In this document: positions 57,174 to 64,000 of the stretch, piece after piece
Layout: every line of letters starts with the position of its first letter
Position numbering within the stretch: the stretch's first letter is position 1
DNA from: Brevibacterium daeguense
GTDB lineage: Bacteria > Actinomycetota > Actinomycetes > Actinomycetales > Brevibacteriaceae
Reading direction: 5' to 3'
Length of the DNA stretch: 64,000 nucleotides
Assembly: GCF_021729135.1 (NCBI RefSeq)
Contig: NZ_JAJTWW010000003.1
Coordinates: forward strand, 124,001-188,000
Program-made: the position numbers and the translations under genes
Notes under the pieces: model-generated
Seen by the model: the letters and a program-made list of their open reading frames with translations, nothing else
Told to the model about the DNA's origin: nothing
Database searches by the model: none

Positions 57174-58724
57174 ATGCTCAGCGTCAAGAGGATCATGGGA
57201 GCCGAGACGGAGTTCGGGATCTCCCAGCCGGGCAATCCCTACGCCAACCCGATGCGCGACTCCGCGCGCGTCGTCGACGCCTACGCTGGACCGCGCGGTC
57301 TGAAGTCGAGCCAGGATTTCTGGGACTTCGAGACGGAGACACCCCTCGCCGACGCCCGCGGCTTCCTCATGAGCACCGCGGACGCGCACTTCTCGCAGCT
57401 CACACACCTGCCGCAGACCCAGCCCGAGGCCCAGTACCTGGCGAACGTGGTGCTGGAGAACGGGGCTCGGCTCTACGTCGACCACGCCCACCCCGAGTAC
57501 TCCTCCCCGGAGACGCTGACCCCCCGCGACGTGGTCCGCTGGGACCGCGCCGGGGACATCGTCGCCCTGCGCTCGGTCGAGGCGCTGGCGGGCACCTCGG
57601 AGCCGGTCAACCTGTACAAGAACAACACCGATTCCAAGGGCTCCTCCTACGGCGCCCACGAGAACTACCTGGTCGACCGCGCGATCGACTTCGACGACAT
57701 CGTCGCCGGCATCACGCCGTTCTTCGTCACCCGCCAGATCCTGTGCGGCGCCGGTCGGGTCGGCATCGGCGTCCACGGGGAGACGCCGGGCTATCAGATC
57801 TCCTCGCGCGCGGACTTCTTCGAGGCCGAGGTGGGCCTGGAGACCACGCTGCGCCGCCCGATCGTCAACACCCGGGATGAGCCGCATGCCGATCCGAGCC
57901 TCTACCGTCGACTCCACGTCATCCTCGGTGACGCCACGCTCGCAGAACCGGCCACCCTGGTCCGCTTCGGGTCGACCTCGCTGGTGCTGGGCCTGATCGA
58001 GGCCGGGCACCCGCCCGAGATCGCCCTCGCCGATCCGCTCCAGGCACTGTGGACGGTGTCCCACGATCTCTCGCTCAGCGCGCAGCTCCCGCTTGCCGAC
58101 GGCACCTCGGCCACCGCCATCGAGATCCAGCAGCGCTACCTCGACGCCTGCCGCAGTGCCGCCGGGCCGGCGCCGGATGCGGACACGGCCGAAGTCCTCC
58201 GCCTGTGGCAGGAGTTCCTTGACGCCCTTGCCCGCGACCCCTTCGAGCTCGCCGACTCCATCGACTGGATCGCGAAGTGGGCGCTGCTGGAGCAGTATCG
58301 GCGCCGGGAGGACCTGGCCTGGGATCATCCGAAGCTGGCCCTCATCGACGTCCAGTACCACGACGTGCGGCCCGGTCGCGGCCTGTTCCACAAGCTTGAG
58401 CAGGCCGGCCGGATCCGACGGCTCACCAGCCCGGAGGAGGTTGAGGCGGCGGTGACCTCGCCCCCGGAGGACACTCGCGCCTGGCTGCGCGGCTCCGTGG
58501 TCGCGAAGTTCACCGAGGACCTCGTGGCGGCCAGCTGGGACTCACTGATCCTGGCGACCGGCGAGGAGTCGCTCATCCGGGTGCCGATGAAGTACCCCCT
58601 CAAGGGCACCCGCGCGCTCGTCGGAGATGTCGTCGAGAGCTCGGAGACGGTGACAGACCTGCTTGCGGCGCTCGGGGTCACTAGACTTGATCAGACAGCA
58701 CACCGAGACGACAGCGAGGTTTGA
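57174..58724 (+). CDS. dop: Pup deamidase/depupylase Dop
   Basis: Dop converts the C-terminal glutamine of Pup to glutamate and also removes Pup from substrates. The 516-residue glutamine-synthetase-fold enzyme shows the N-terminal GAETEFGIS, the catalytic aspartate in YVDHAHPEYSSPE, NNTDSKGSSYGAHENYL and RDEPHADPSLYRRLHVI. The Dop-specific loop after residue 35 (AYAGPRGLKSSQDFWDFE region) separates it from PafA. Start ATG 57174; ATG 57195 is a shorter option. Confidence 0.95.
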   Translation: MLSVKRIMGAETEFGISQPGNPYANPMRDSARVVDAYAGPRGLKSSQDFWDFETETPLADARGFLMSTADAHFSQLTHLPQTQPEAQYLANVVLENGARLYVDHAHPEYSSPETLTPRDVVRWDRAGDIVALRSVEALAGTSEPVNLYKNNTDSKGSSYGAHENYLVDRAIDFDDIVAGITPFFVTRQILCGAGRVGIGVHGETPGYQISSRADFFEAEVGLETTLRRPIVNTRDEPHADPSLYRRLHVILGDATLAEPATLVRFGSTSLVLGLIEAGHPPEIALADPLQALWTVSHDLSLSAQLPLADGTSATAIEIQQRYLDACRSAAGPAPDADTAEVLRLWQEFLDALARDPFELADSIDWIAKWALLEQYRRREDLAWDHPKLALIDVQYHDVRPGRGLFHKLEQAGRIRRLTSPEEVEAAVTSPPEDTRAWLRGSVVAKFTEDLVAASWDSLILATGEESLIRVPMKYPLKGTRALVGDVVESSETVTDLLAALGVTRLDQTAHRDDSEV

Positions 58725-58725
58725 G

Positions 58726-58926
58726 ATGAGCGGCCAGGAGCAGATCCGCAGCAATCGCAAGGACGGCGCCGACCCGGTCGACCCGGTCGACCCGCCCGTC
58801 GCGGGTCAGGCGCAGCAGCAGGTGAACACGGAAGCCGTGGACTCGATCCTCGACGACATCGACACCGTGCTCGAATCGAACGCGGAGGAGTTCGTCCGCA
58901 ACTTCGTCCAGAAGGGCGGACAGTGA
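58726..58926 (+). CDS. pup: prokaryotic ubiquitin-like protein Pup
   Basis: Pup is the protein tag attached to lysines of proteasome substrates. This 66-residue form ends in GGQ, so it needs deamidation by Dop before ligation. The helical Mpa-binding region is [24 protein letters not shown] short PVDPVDPPV stretch occupies the disordered N-terminal half. The ATG at 58726 gives the family length; a longer in-frame start lies in dop. The stop overlaps prcB (GTGA). Confidence 0.97.
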   Translation: MSGQEQIRSNRKDGADPVDPVDPPVAGQAQQQVNTEAVDSILDDIDTVLESNAEEFVRNFVQKGGQ

Positions 58927-59726
58927 CCGCCGGCTTCGATTCCCACTACCTGAGCTCGACGACGAACTCCTTCCTCACCTTCGCCCAGCAGGCGGCTCCG
59001 GAAGTCCTCCCGCGGCCGACCGCTGGGATCGCCCAAGTGCCGCAGGCGCCGGAGGGCACGACGATCGTGTCCTTCAAGACGGGCCACGGGGTCCTGATGG
59101 CCGGTGACCGGCGGGCCACCATGGGCAACGTCATCGCCAGCCACACCATCGAGAAGGTGCATGCAGCGGACTCCAGGTCGGTGATCGGGATCGCCGGGGC
59201 GGCCGGTCTCGCCCTCGAGCTCATCCGCCTCTTCCAGCTCGAGCTCGAGCACTACGAGAAGATCGAGGGCACGCCGCTGTCCCTCGACGGCAAGGCCAAC
59301 CGACTGGCGGCCATGCTTCGGGCCAATCTGGGACTGGCGATGCAGGGGCTGGCGGTGGTCCCGCTGTTCGCCGGTGTGGAGCCCGGCAGCGAGGCGGGTC
59401 GCCTCTTCAGCTTCGACGTCACCGGGGGCAAGTACGAAGAGGTGAACTTCCACTCCATCGGATCCGGCTCCGGGTTCGCCCGCGGCTCCCTCAAGAAGCT
59501 GTGGCACCCGCAGCTGGAGGACGGCGCCGCGGTCCGAGTGGCGATCGAGGCGCTCATCGACGCGGCCGACGACGACTCCGCCACCGGCGGTCCCGACTTC
59601 ATGCGTTCGATCGCCCCCGTCGTGCACCTTGCCGACGCCTCGGGCGTGCGCAGAGTGCCCGAATCCGAGGTGCTCGACATCGCCTCCGCCGTCGTCGCGG
59701 CACGTGCCGAAGGAGACCGATCATGA
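58923..59726 (+). CDS. prcB: proteasome beta subunit PrcB
   Basis: PrcB is the catalytic subunit of the 20S core particle. The 267-residue precursor has a propeptide of about 45 residues and is cut before T46 in EGTTIVSF, the nucleophile threonine. Downstream are the conserved [10 protein letters not shown] and the lysine in HTIEKVHA. The GTG start overlaps the pup stop. Confidence 0.96.
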   Translation: MTAGFDSHYLSSTTNSFLTFAQQAAPEVLPRPTAGIAQVPQAPEGTTIVSFKTGHGVLMAGDRRATMGNVIASHTIEKVHAADSRSVIGIAGAAGLALELIRLFQLELEHYEKIEGTPLSLDGKANRLAAMLRANLGLAMQGLAVVPLFAGVEPGSEAGRLFSFDVTGGKYEEVNFHSIGSGSGFARGSLKKLWHPQLEDGAAVRVAIEALIDAADDDSATGGPDFMRSIAPVVHLADASGVRRVPESEVLDIASAVVAARAEGDRS

Positions 59727-60544
59727 GCACCCCGTTCTATGTCTCTCCCGAGCAGCTGATGAAGGACCGGGCGGAGTTCGCCCGGAAGGGGATCGCACGG
59801 GGTCGGTCCGTGCTCGTGCTGCGCTACCAGGACGGCATCATCCTGCTGGCAGAGAACCCCTCCTCGACGCTGCACAAGATCGCCGAGATCTACGACCGGA
59901 TCGGATTCGCCGCCGTCGGCAAGTACAACGAGTTCGAAACGCTGCGGCAGGCGGGAGTCCGGTACGCCGACCTGCGCGGCTACTCCTATGACCGGGCGGA
60001 CGTGACCGCGCGGGGACTCACCAACGCGTACGCGCAGACGCTCGCCGCGGTGTTCACGACGGAGTCGAAGCCCTTCGAGGTCGAGATCGTCGTCGCCGAG
60101 CTCGGCCGGGTCGCGGCCGACGACCGCCTCTACCGACTCTCCTACGACGGCTCCGTCGCGGACGAGAACGATCACGTCGCCATCGGAGGGCAGGCGGAGG
60201 CGATCTCCCAGCAGCTGGCCGCTGTCTCCACCGCGGACAAGCCGCTGGCCGAGGCGTTCGCGATCGGTGTGCGGGCGCTGTCGCCGACCGGCGGTCCACT
60301 GCTGCCGGTGGCGAACCTCGAAGCCGCAGCGCTCGACCGGACCACCGGCAGCCACCGCACCTTCCGCCGGCTCAGCGACCCGGCGATGGCCGAACTCCTC
60401 ACGACCGCCCAGCCCGGCGACGGCGACCGGCAGCAGCCCGCCGAGGGCGGCGGGCAGCCAGGTGGTCCTGTCGAGCAGCCGGGGAAGCCGGGGAAGCCGG
60501 GGCCTGCGGACGGCAGAGCAGACTCGGCCGGCGCTGATTCATGA
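59723..60544 (+). CDS. prcA: proteasome alpha subunit PrcA
   Basis: PrcA forms the outer gated rings of the 20S particle. The 273-residue protein opens [24 protein letters not shown] (written here only as landmark [19 protein letters not shown]), with the gate and H0 helix, then RGRSVLVL and the conserved [21 protein letters not shown]. The C-terminal tail (from about 235) is a low-complexity Gly/Pro/Gln segment. It overlaps prcB and pafA by 4 nt each. Confidence 0.96.
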   Translation: MSTPFYVSPEQLMKDRAEFARKGIARGRSVLVLRYQDGIILLAENPSSTLHKIAEIYDRIGFAAVGKYNEFETLRQAGVRYADLRGYSYDRADVTARGLTNAYAQTLAAVFTTESKPFEVEIVVAELGRVAADDRLYRLSYDGSVADENDHVAIGGQAEAISQQLAAVSTADKPLAEAFAIGVRALSPTGGPLLPVANLEAAALDRTTGSHRTFRRLSDPAMAELLTTAQPGDGDRQQPAEGGGQPGGPVEQPGKPGKPGPADGRADSAGADS

Positions 60545-62013
60545 AGCGGATCTTCGGCATCGAGACCGAGTACGGGATCGCCTTCACCCAGGGCGAGCAG
60601 CGCAGGCTGGGACCGGAGGAGATCGCCCGCTTCCTCTTCCGGCCCGTGGTCGACTGGGGACGATCGTCGAACGTGTTCCTGCCCAACGGAGCACGCCTCT
60701 ACCTGGACGTCGGCTCCCACCCCGAATACGCCACCGCTGAGTGCGATGCGCTTCCGGACCTCATCGCGCAGGACGCCGCGGGCGACGTGCTCATGACGGA
60801 TCTGCTGGCGCGTGCTCAGCAGGCGCTCGAGGCGGACGGCTTGGACGGACGTGCCCATCTGGTCAAGAACAATACGGATTCCGCCGGCAACTCCTACGGC
60901 GCGCACGAGAACTTCCTCGTCCGCCGCACGATGGACTTCACGCACCTGACCTCGGTGCTGCTGCCCTTCCTCGTCACCCGCCAGCTGCTGGTCGGCGCGG
61001 GGGCGATCATCCCGCAGGGGATCGCTGCCGACCTGCGCCCCGCCGAATCGAACCGCGCCATCCCGCACGGAGCACAGACCACCGCGCCGCCGCGGCCCGG
61101 AGGCCTCGTCTACGGGCTGTCGTCCCGATCGGATGTGATGTGGGAAGGCGTGTCCTCGGCGACCACCCGGTCCCGGCCGATCATCAATGCGCGCGACGAA
61201 CCGCACGCGGATGCGGAGAAGTACCGCCGGCTGCACGTCATCGTGGGCGACTCCTCGATGGCCCAGACCACGACGGAGCTCAAGGTGGGGTCGGCCGCCC
61301 TCGTGCTCGACCTCATCGAGACCGGAGTCCCGATCGAGGACCTGAGCCTGCAGAACCCGATCCGCGACATCCGGGCGGTGGCCCGCGATCTGACGGGACA
61401 GCACCGGCTCACGCTCGCCTCGGGCCGGTCGCTGACCGTGATCGAACTCCTCGGGATCTACCTGGAGCATGCCGCCCGGGTGGTCGACGCCGGTGATCAC
61501 TGCCTCGGCGACGACGACTCCGCCGCCCGCGTCATCGACCTGTGGACCCGGATGCTGCAGGCCGTGGAGAGCGGTGATCTCTCCGCCGTCGACACAGAGA
61601 TCGACTGGGTCATCAAGAAGAAGCTCGTCGACCGGTACCTGCAGCGCTCCGAGGCCGGATTGGCCGACCCGCGCATCGCCCGCCTCGACTTCGCCTTCCA
61701 TGACCTGACTCCGGAGACCGGTATGTTCCCCAAGCTCCAGGCCGCGGGCCTGGCCCGGCGGGTGTGCACGCCGGAGGAGGTCAGCTCCGCGGTCGAGAAT
61801 CCGCCCGCGACCACCCGCGCCGCGATCCGCGGACGGTTCGTCGCCGCGGCCCACGAGGCCGGCCGCGATTTCACCGTCGACTGGGTGCACCTGCGGCTCA
61901 ACGACCAGATGCAGCGTGCAGTGGTCCTCAGGGACCCGTTCGCATCGGAGAACGAGCAGGCCGAGGCGCTCATCGCCGGCTTGGACCGGCCGCCGAGCCC
62001 CTACTCAGCTTGA
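60541..62013 (+). CDS. pafA: Pup--protein ligase PafA
   Basis: PafA couples the C-terminal glutamate of Pup to lysines of target proteins using ATP. The 490-residue glutamine-synthetase-fold enzyme starts [15 protein letters not shown], has the catalytic aspartate in YLDVGSHPEYATAE, NNTDSAGNSYGAHENFL and RDEPHADAEKYRRLHVIVGD, and lacks the Dop loop. It is the last gene of the coupled dop-pup-prcB-prcA-pafA operon. A TACGAT -10-like hexamer just after its stop probably starts the next gene. Confidence 0.96.
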   Translation: MKRIFGIETEYGIAFTQGEQRRLGPEEIARFLFRPVVDWGRSSNVFLPNGARLYLDVGSHPEYATAECDALPDLIAQDAAGDVLMTDLLARAQQALEADGLDGRAHLVKNNTDSAGNSYGAHENFLVRRTMDFTHLTSVLLPFLVTRQLLVGAGAIIPQGIAADLRPAESNRAIPHGAQTTAPPRPGGLVYGLSSRSDVMWEGVSSATTRSRPIINARDEPHADAEKYRRLHVIVGDSSMAQTTTELKVGSAALVLDLIETGVPIEDLSLQNPIRDIRAVARDLTGQHRLTLASGRSLTVIELLGIYLEHAARVVDAGDHCLGDDDSAARVIDLWTRMLQAVESGDLSAVDTEIDWVIKKKLVDRYLQRSEAGLADPRIARLDFAFHDLTPETGMFPKLQAAGLARRVCTPEEVSSAVENPPATTRAAIRGRFVAAAHEAGRDFTVDWVHLRLNDQMQRAVVLRDPFASENEQAEALIAGLDRPPSPYSA

Positions 62014-62056
62014 TTCGCTACGATCGCAACGTTTGCTTTTACCGAGAGGACGCCTT

Positions 62057-63013
62057 TTGCGTAGATCCCTGCTCAGCGCACTGACGATCGCTGTGCTCGC
62101 CCTGACCGGGTGTGGCGGCTCCGAGCCCGAACCGCCCGCGGAGACGGGCGCGGTCACGACCGAGGACGCCAAGACGACCTCCCTCGACGAGGTCACCGTG
62201 GAAGGTGAGCTCGAGGCCAAGCCCGAGGTGAGCTTCGAAGCGCCGCTCGTCATCGCCGAGTCCGCGCACAAGGTGCTCTCCGAAGGCGACGGCGCGGCTG
62301 TGGAGGACGGCCAGCAGGTGACCGCGCACATGACCATGGTGTCCGGCACCAGCGGTGAAGTCCTGGAATCCAGCTACGACGCCGAGTCGCCCTCGGGGTT
62401 CCCCATGGACACCACGCAGATCAACCAGGCTCTGTACGACTCGATCCTCGATGTGCCGGTCGGCTCGCGCGTGCTGCTGAGCCTCAACGGCAGCCCGCAG
62501 GCCGGACAGCCATCCCAGACGCTCGTCTACGTGGTGGACGTCATCGGAGCCGAGAACATCCCGGAGCCGCTCGAGCGCGCCGAGGGCACCGAGGTCGAGC
62601 CCCAGGAGGGCCTCCCGGAGGTCACCCGTGACGACACCGGCAAGCCGAGCATCTCGCAGCCGGAGGGCGAGGCACCGACCGAGCTCGTCGTCTCGCCCAC
62701 CATCGAGGGCGAGGGCCCGGAGGTCGAGGAGGGCCAGAAGGTCAACGTCCACTACACCGGCTGGCTGTGGGACGACGCGTCCGAGCCCTTCGACTCCAGC
62801 TGGGACCGCGGCGAGCCCTTCGCCGTCGAGGGTGTGGGCACCGCACCTGTCATCGAAGGATGGAACGAGGCGCTGATCGACCAGCCCGTGGGCTCGCAGC
62901 TCATCGTCGTCATCCCGCCGGAGAAGGGATACGGCGAGGCCGGCTCCCCGCCGTCCATTCCCGGCAACGCCACGCTCGTGTTCGTCATCGACATCCTCTC
63001 CGCCGTCGGCTGA
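62057..63013 (+). CDS. lipoprotein with two FKBP-type domains
   Basis: This exported peptidyl-prolyl isomerase lipoprotein has 318 residues. A signal peptide ends in the lipobox LTGC (cysteine near 20). The first FKBP-like domain (about 60-165) is degenerate; the second (about 205-315) is canonical with VNVHYTGWLW, FDSSWDRGEPF, VIEGWNEAL and IPPEKGYGE. The TTG at 62057 is chosen because GAGAGGA lies 6 nt upstream and it yields a proper signal peptide; no ATG or GTG does so. FKBP genes commonly follow pafA in actinobacteria. Confidence 0.85.
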   Translation: MRRSLLSALTIAVLALTGCGGSEPEPPAETGAVTTEDAKTTSLDEVTVEGELEAKPEVSFEAPLVIAESAHKVLSEGDGAAVEDGQQVTAHMTMVSGTSGEVLESSYDAESPSGFPMDTTQINQALYDSILDVPVGSRVLLSLNGSPQAGQPSQTLVYVVDVIGAENIPEPLERAEGTEVEPQEGLPEVTRDDTGKPSISQPEGEAPTELVVSPTIEGEGPEVEEGQKVNVHYTGWLWDDASEPFDSSWDRGEPFAVEGVGTAPVIEGWNEALIDQPVGSQLIVVIPPEKGYGEAGSPPSIPGNATLVFVIDILSAVG

Positions 63014-63099
63014 GGACCCGCAGGTCGGACCCCGGGCTCCCGGCCGCGCCGGCCCGGAGCAGCAGCACTCGAAATCACCGTCTACCGAAGGACCACACC

Positions 63100-63474
63100 A
63101 TGGCAAAGTCCAAGCCCGAGATCGACTTCCCCGGCGAGCAGCCGCCGACCGAGCTCGAGATCATCGACAACGAAGTGGGCACCGGTCCCGAGGCGAAGGC
63201 CGGCGACACCGTCGCCGTCCACTATGTCGGGGTCGCCCATTCGACCGGCGAGGAATTCGACTCCTCCTACAATCGCGGCACCCCCCTCGAGTTCAAGCTC
63301 GGGGTCGGCATGGTGATCGCCGGCTGGGACCAGGGAGTCCAGGGCATGCGCGTCGGCGGTCGCCGCACCCTCCGCATCCCCGCGCACCTCGCATACGGCG
63401 ACCGCGGAGCCGGGGGAGTGATCGCGCCGGGTGAGAGCCTGATCTTCGTGTGCGATCTCGAAGGCGTGCGCTGA
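63100..63474 (+). CDS. cytoplasmic FKBP-type peptidyl-prolyl isomerase
   Basis: This 124-residue single-domain FKBP has the conserved VAVHYVGVAHSTGEEFDSSYNRG (landmarks VHYVGV and FDSSYNRG), VIAGWDQGVQGM, GGRRTLRIPAHLAYGDRGAGGVI and a final LIFVCDL. It has no signal peptide, so it acts in the cytoplasm. GAAGGAC precedes the ATG at 63100. It follows the FKBP lipoprotein by 86 nt and ends before a strong terminator. Confidence 0.95.
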   Translation: MAKSKPEIDFPGEQPPTELEIIDNEVGTGPEAKAGDTVAVHYVGVAHSTGEEFDSSYNRGTPLEFKLGVGMVIAGWDQGVQGMRVGGRRTLRIPAHLAYGDRGAGGVIAPGESLIFVCDLEGVR

Positions 63475-63513
63475 CCGACGTCGAAGCGGCGCGCTGAGCA
63501 CCGGCTGAATCCG

Positions 63514-63557
63514 CGTGGGCGGTGTCCTGGACCAACCGGTCCGGGACACCGCCCACG
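63514..63557. terminator. strong hairpin terminator
   Basis: CGTGGGCGGTGTCC pairs with GGACACCGCCCACG (14 bp), then a T-G wobble and GGACC/GGTCC extend the stem to 20 bp, closed by loop AACC. It lies between convergent genes and can serve both directions. Confidence 0.9.
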
Positions 63558-63620
63558 GTGCGTGGTGCCTTCACCGGTCGCCGAGCTTCCAGCACTGCGC
63601 GGCGAACTGCGCGGCGCTTC

Positions 63621-64000
63621 TCAGACCCGCCGGACCGCCTGAGCGGCGCAGCGACCGGCGGCCGCAGCGGCGAGGAAAGCCGCCGCGTCGGCGTAGAGCC
63701 CCCGACCCATGGTCGACAGGCGGACAGGGGCGGACTCGAGCGCCGGGAACAGTCCCTCCAGCCCGATGTGCCGGATGTCATGAGCGGCGAGCTCGGCGGT
63801 CTGGGCGCCCACCGCCTCGGCGACGGTGCGCGGATCGGGATCGCAGCGCGCGACCTCCTCCTCGCTCAGCGTCGACAGGTCCGGCAGCGGGATGATGCAA
63901 CCGGGGGCGGCGCCTCGGCCGACGGCGGTACGGGTGTGATGGGAAATGCCGAAGTGGCGTCCGCGGGCATCCGCATTCGACATCCGCGCGAGCGCGATCG
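63621..64000 (-). CDS. DUF3866 family protein, C-terminal part
   Basis: The open frame runs off the right edge, so only the last 126 codons or so are present. The segment ALARMSNADARGRHFGISHH, followed by LSTMGRGLYADAAAFLAAAAAGRCA, matches the C-terminal part of DUF3866, an actinobacterial family of unknown function that often lies downstream of the Pup-proteasome genes. The ATG at 63983 is internal and not the start, because the family pattern continues upstream of it. Confidence 0.8.
   Translation of the reverse strand, partial: IALARMSNADARGRHFGISHHTRTAVGRGAAPGCIIPLPDLSTLSEEEVARCDPDPRTVAEAVGAQTAELAAHDIRHIGLEGLFPALESAPVRLSTMGRGLYADAAAFLAAAAAGRCAAQAVRRV

Overview
The window is a stretch of chromosome from a high-GC Gram-positive actinobacterium. 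Support comes from strongly G/C-biased third codon positions, a complete Pup-proteasome locus, mycothiol ligase mshC, an InhA-type enoyl reductase, the SufR-first SUF operon, an SOS-type imuA'-imuB-dnaE2 cassette and several actinobacteria-only small families (DUF3099, DUF3090, DUF3054, DUF3866, DUF5703). Gene order in the proteasome and mshC region follows that of Mycobacterium and Streptomyces. A Micrococcales relative such as Brevibacterium is plausible, but the sequence alone does not prove the genus. No prophage, insertion sequence, CRISPR array or rRNA operon was seen.

Layout. 1-7.3 kb: an ABC ATPase (cut by the window edge) diverges from an eight-gene, translationally coupled Fe-S assembly operon (sufR-sufB-sufD-Rieske-sufC-sufS-sufU-sufT). 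7.4-12.6 kb: zinc metallopeptidase, RNase HI, ABC-F, SURF1, a small conserved protein and DUF3099. 12.7-20.4 kb: fabG-inhA (fatty acid synthesis), SixA-like phosphatase, serB, an ABC ATPase with a TSUP permease, TrmH-like methylase, a putative phosphatase and ribosomal protein bL31 type B. 20.5-22.5 kb: phosphodiesterase, pdxK and trmL on the minus strand. 22.6-28.5 kb: the mutasome operon, with a near-perfect LexA box in its promoter. 28.7-31.1 kb: metY-metX. 31.1-37.4 kb: acyl-CoA oxidase-tetR diverging from thiolase-fabG4-htdX, a beta-oxidation-like cluster with an inverted-repeat operator between the two arms. 37.5 kb: tRNA-Leu(GAG). 38.4-40.9 kb: sqdB-sqdX-like genes for a sulfoquinovosyl lipid. 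41.2-47.5 kb: LmbE-like deacetylase, M20 peptidase, a DUF606 permease, a phosphomutase-like protein, uppP, a degenerate aldo/keto reductase and an acidic protein. 47.6-54 kb: DUF3090, SCO1664-family kinase-like protein, mshC, PAC2, HAD, RecB-like nuclease and site-2 protease. 54-62 kb: trmI-mpa and dop-pup-prcB-prcA-pafA. 62-64 kb: two FKBP isomerases and the C-terminal part of a DUF3866 protein.

Themes. Stop/start overlaps (ATGA, GTGA, TGATG) join most operon genes. Many single genes and operon leaders have a TANNNT -10 hexamer ending 6 or 7 nt before the start codon, so they are probably transcribed as leaderless mRNAs; this also fixes their starts. The items most worth a second look are the SOS promoter of the mutasome, the sulfolipid-type gene pair in a presumably non-photosynthetic actinobacterium, the mshC-linked cassette of unknown kinase-like, zinc-ribbon and phosphomutase-like proteins, an aldo/keto reductase that has lost its catalytic tetrad, and an Mpa ATPase without the usual C-terminal tyrosine motif.
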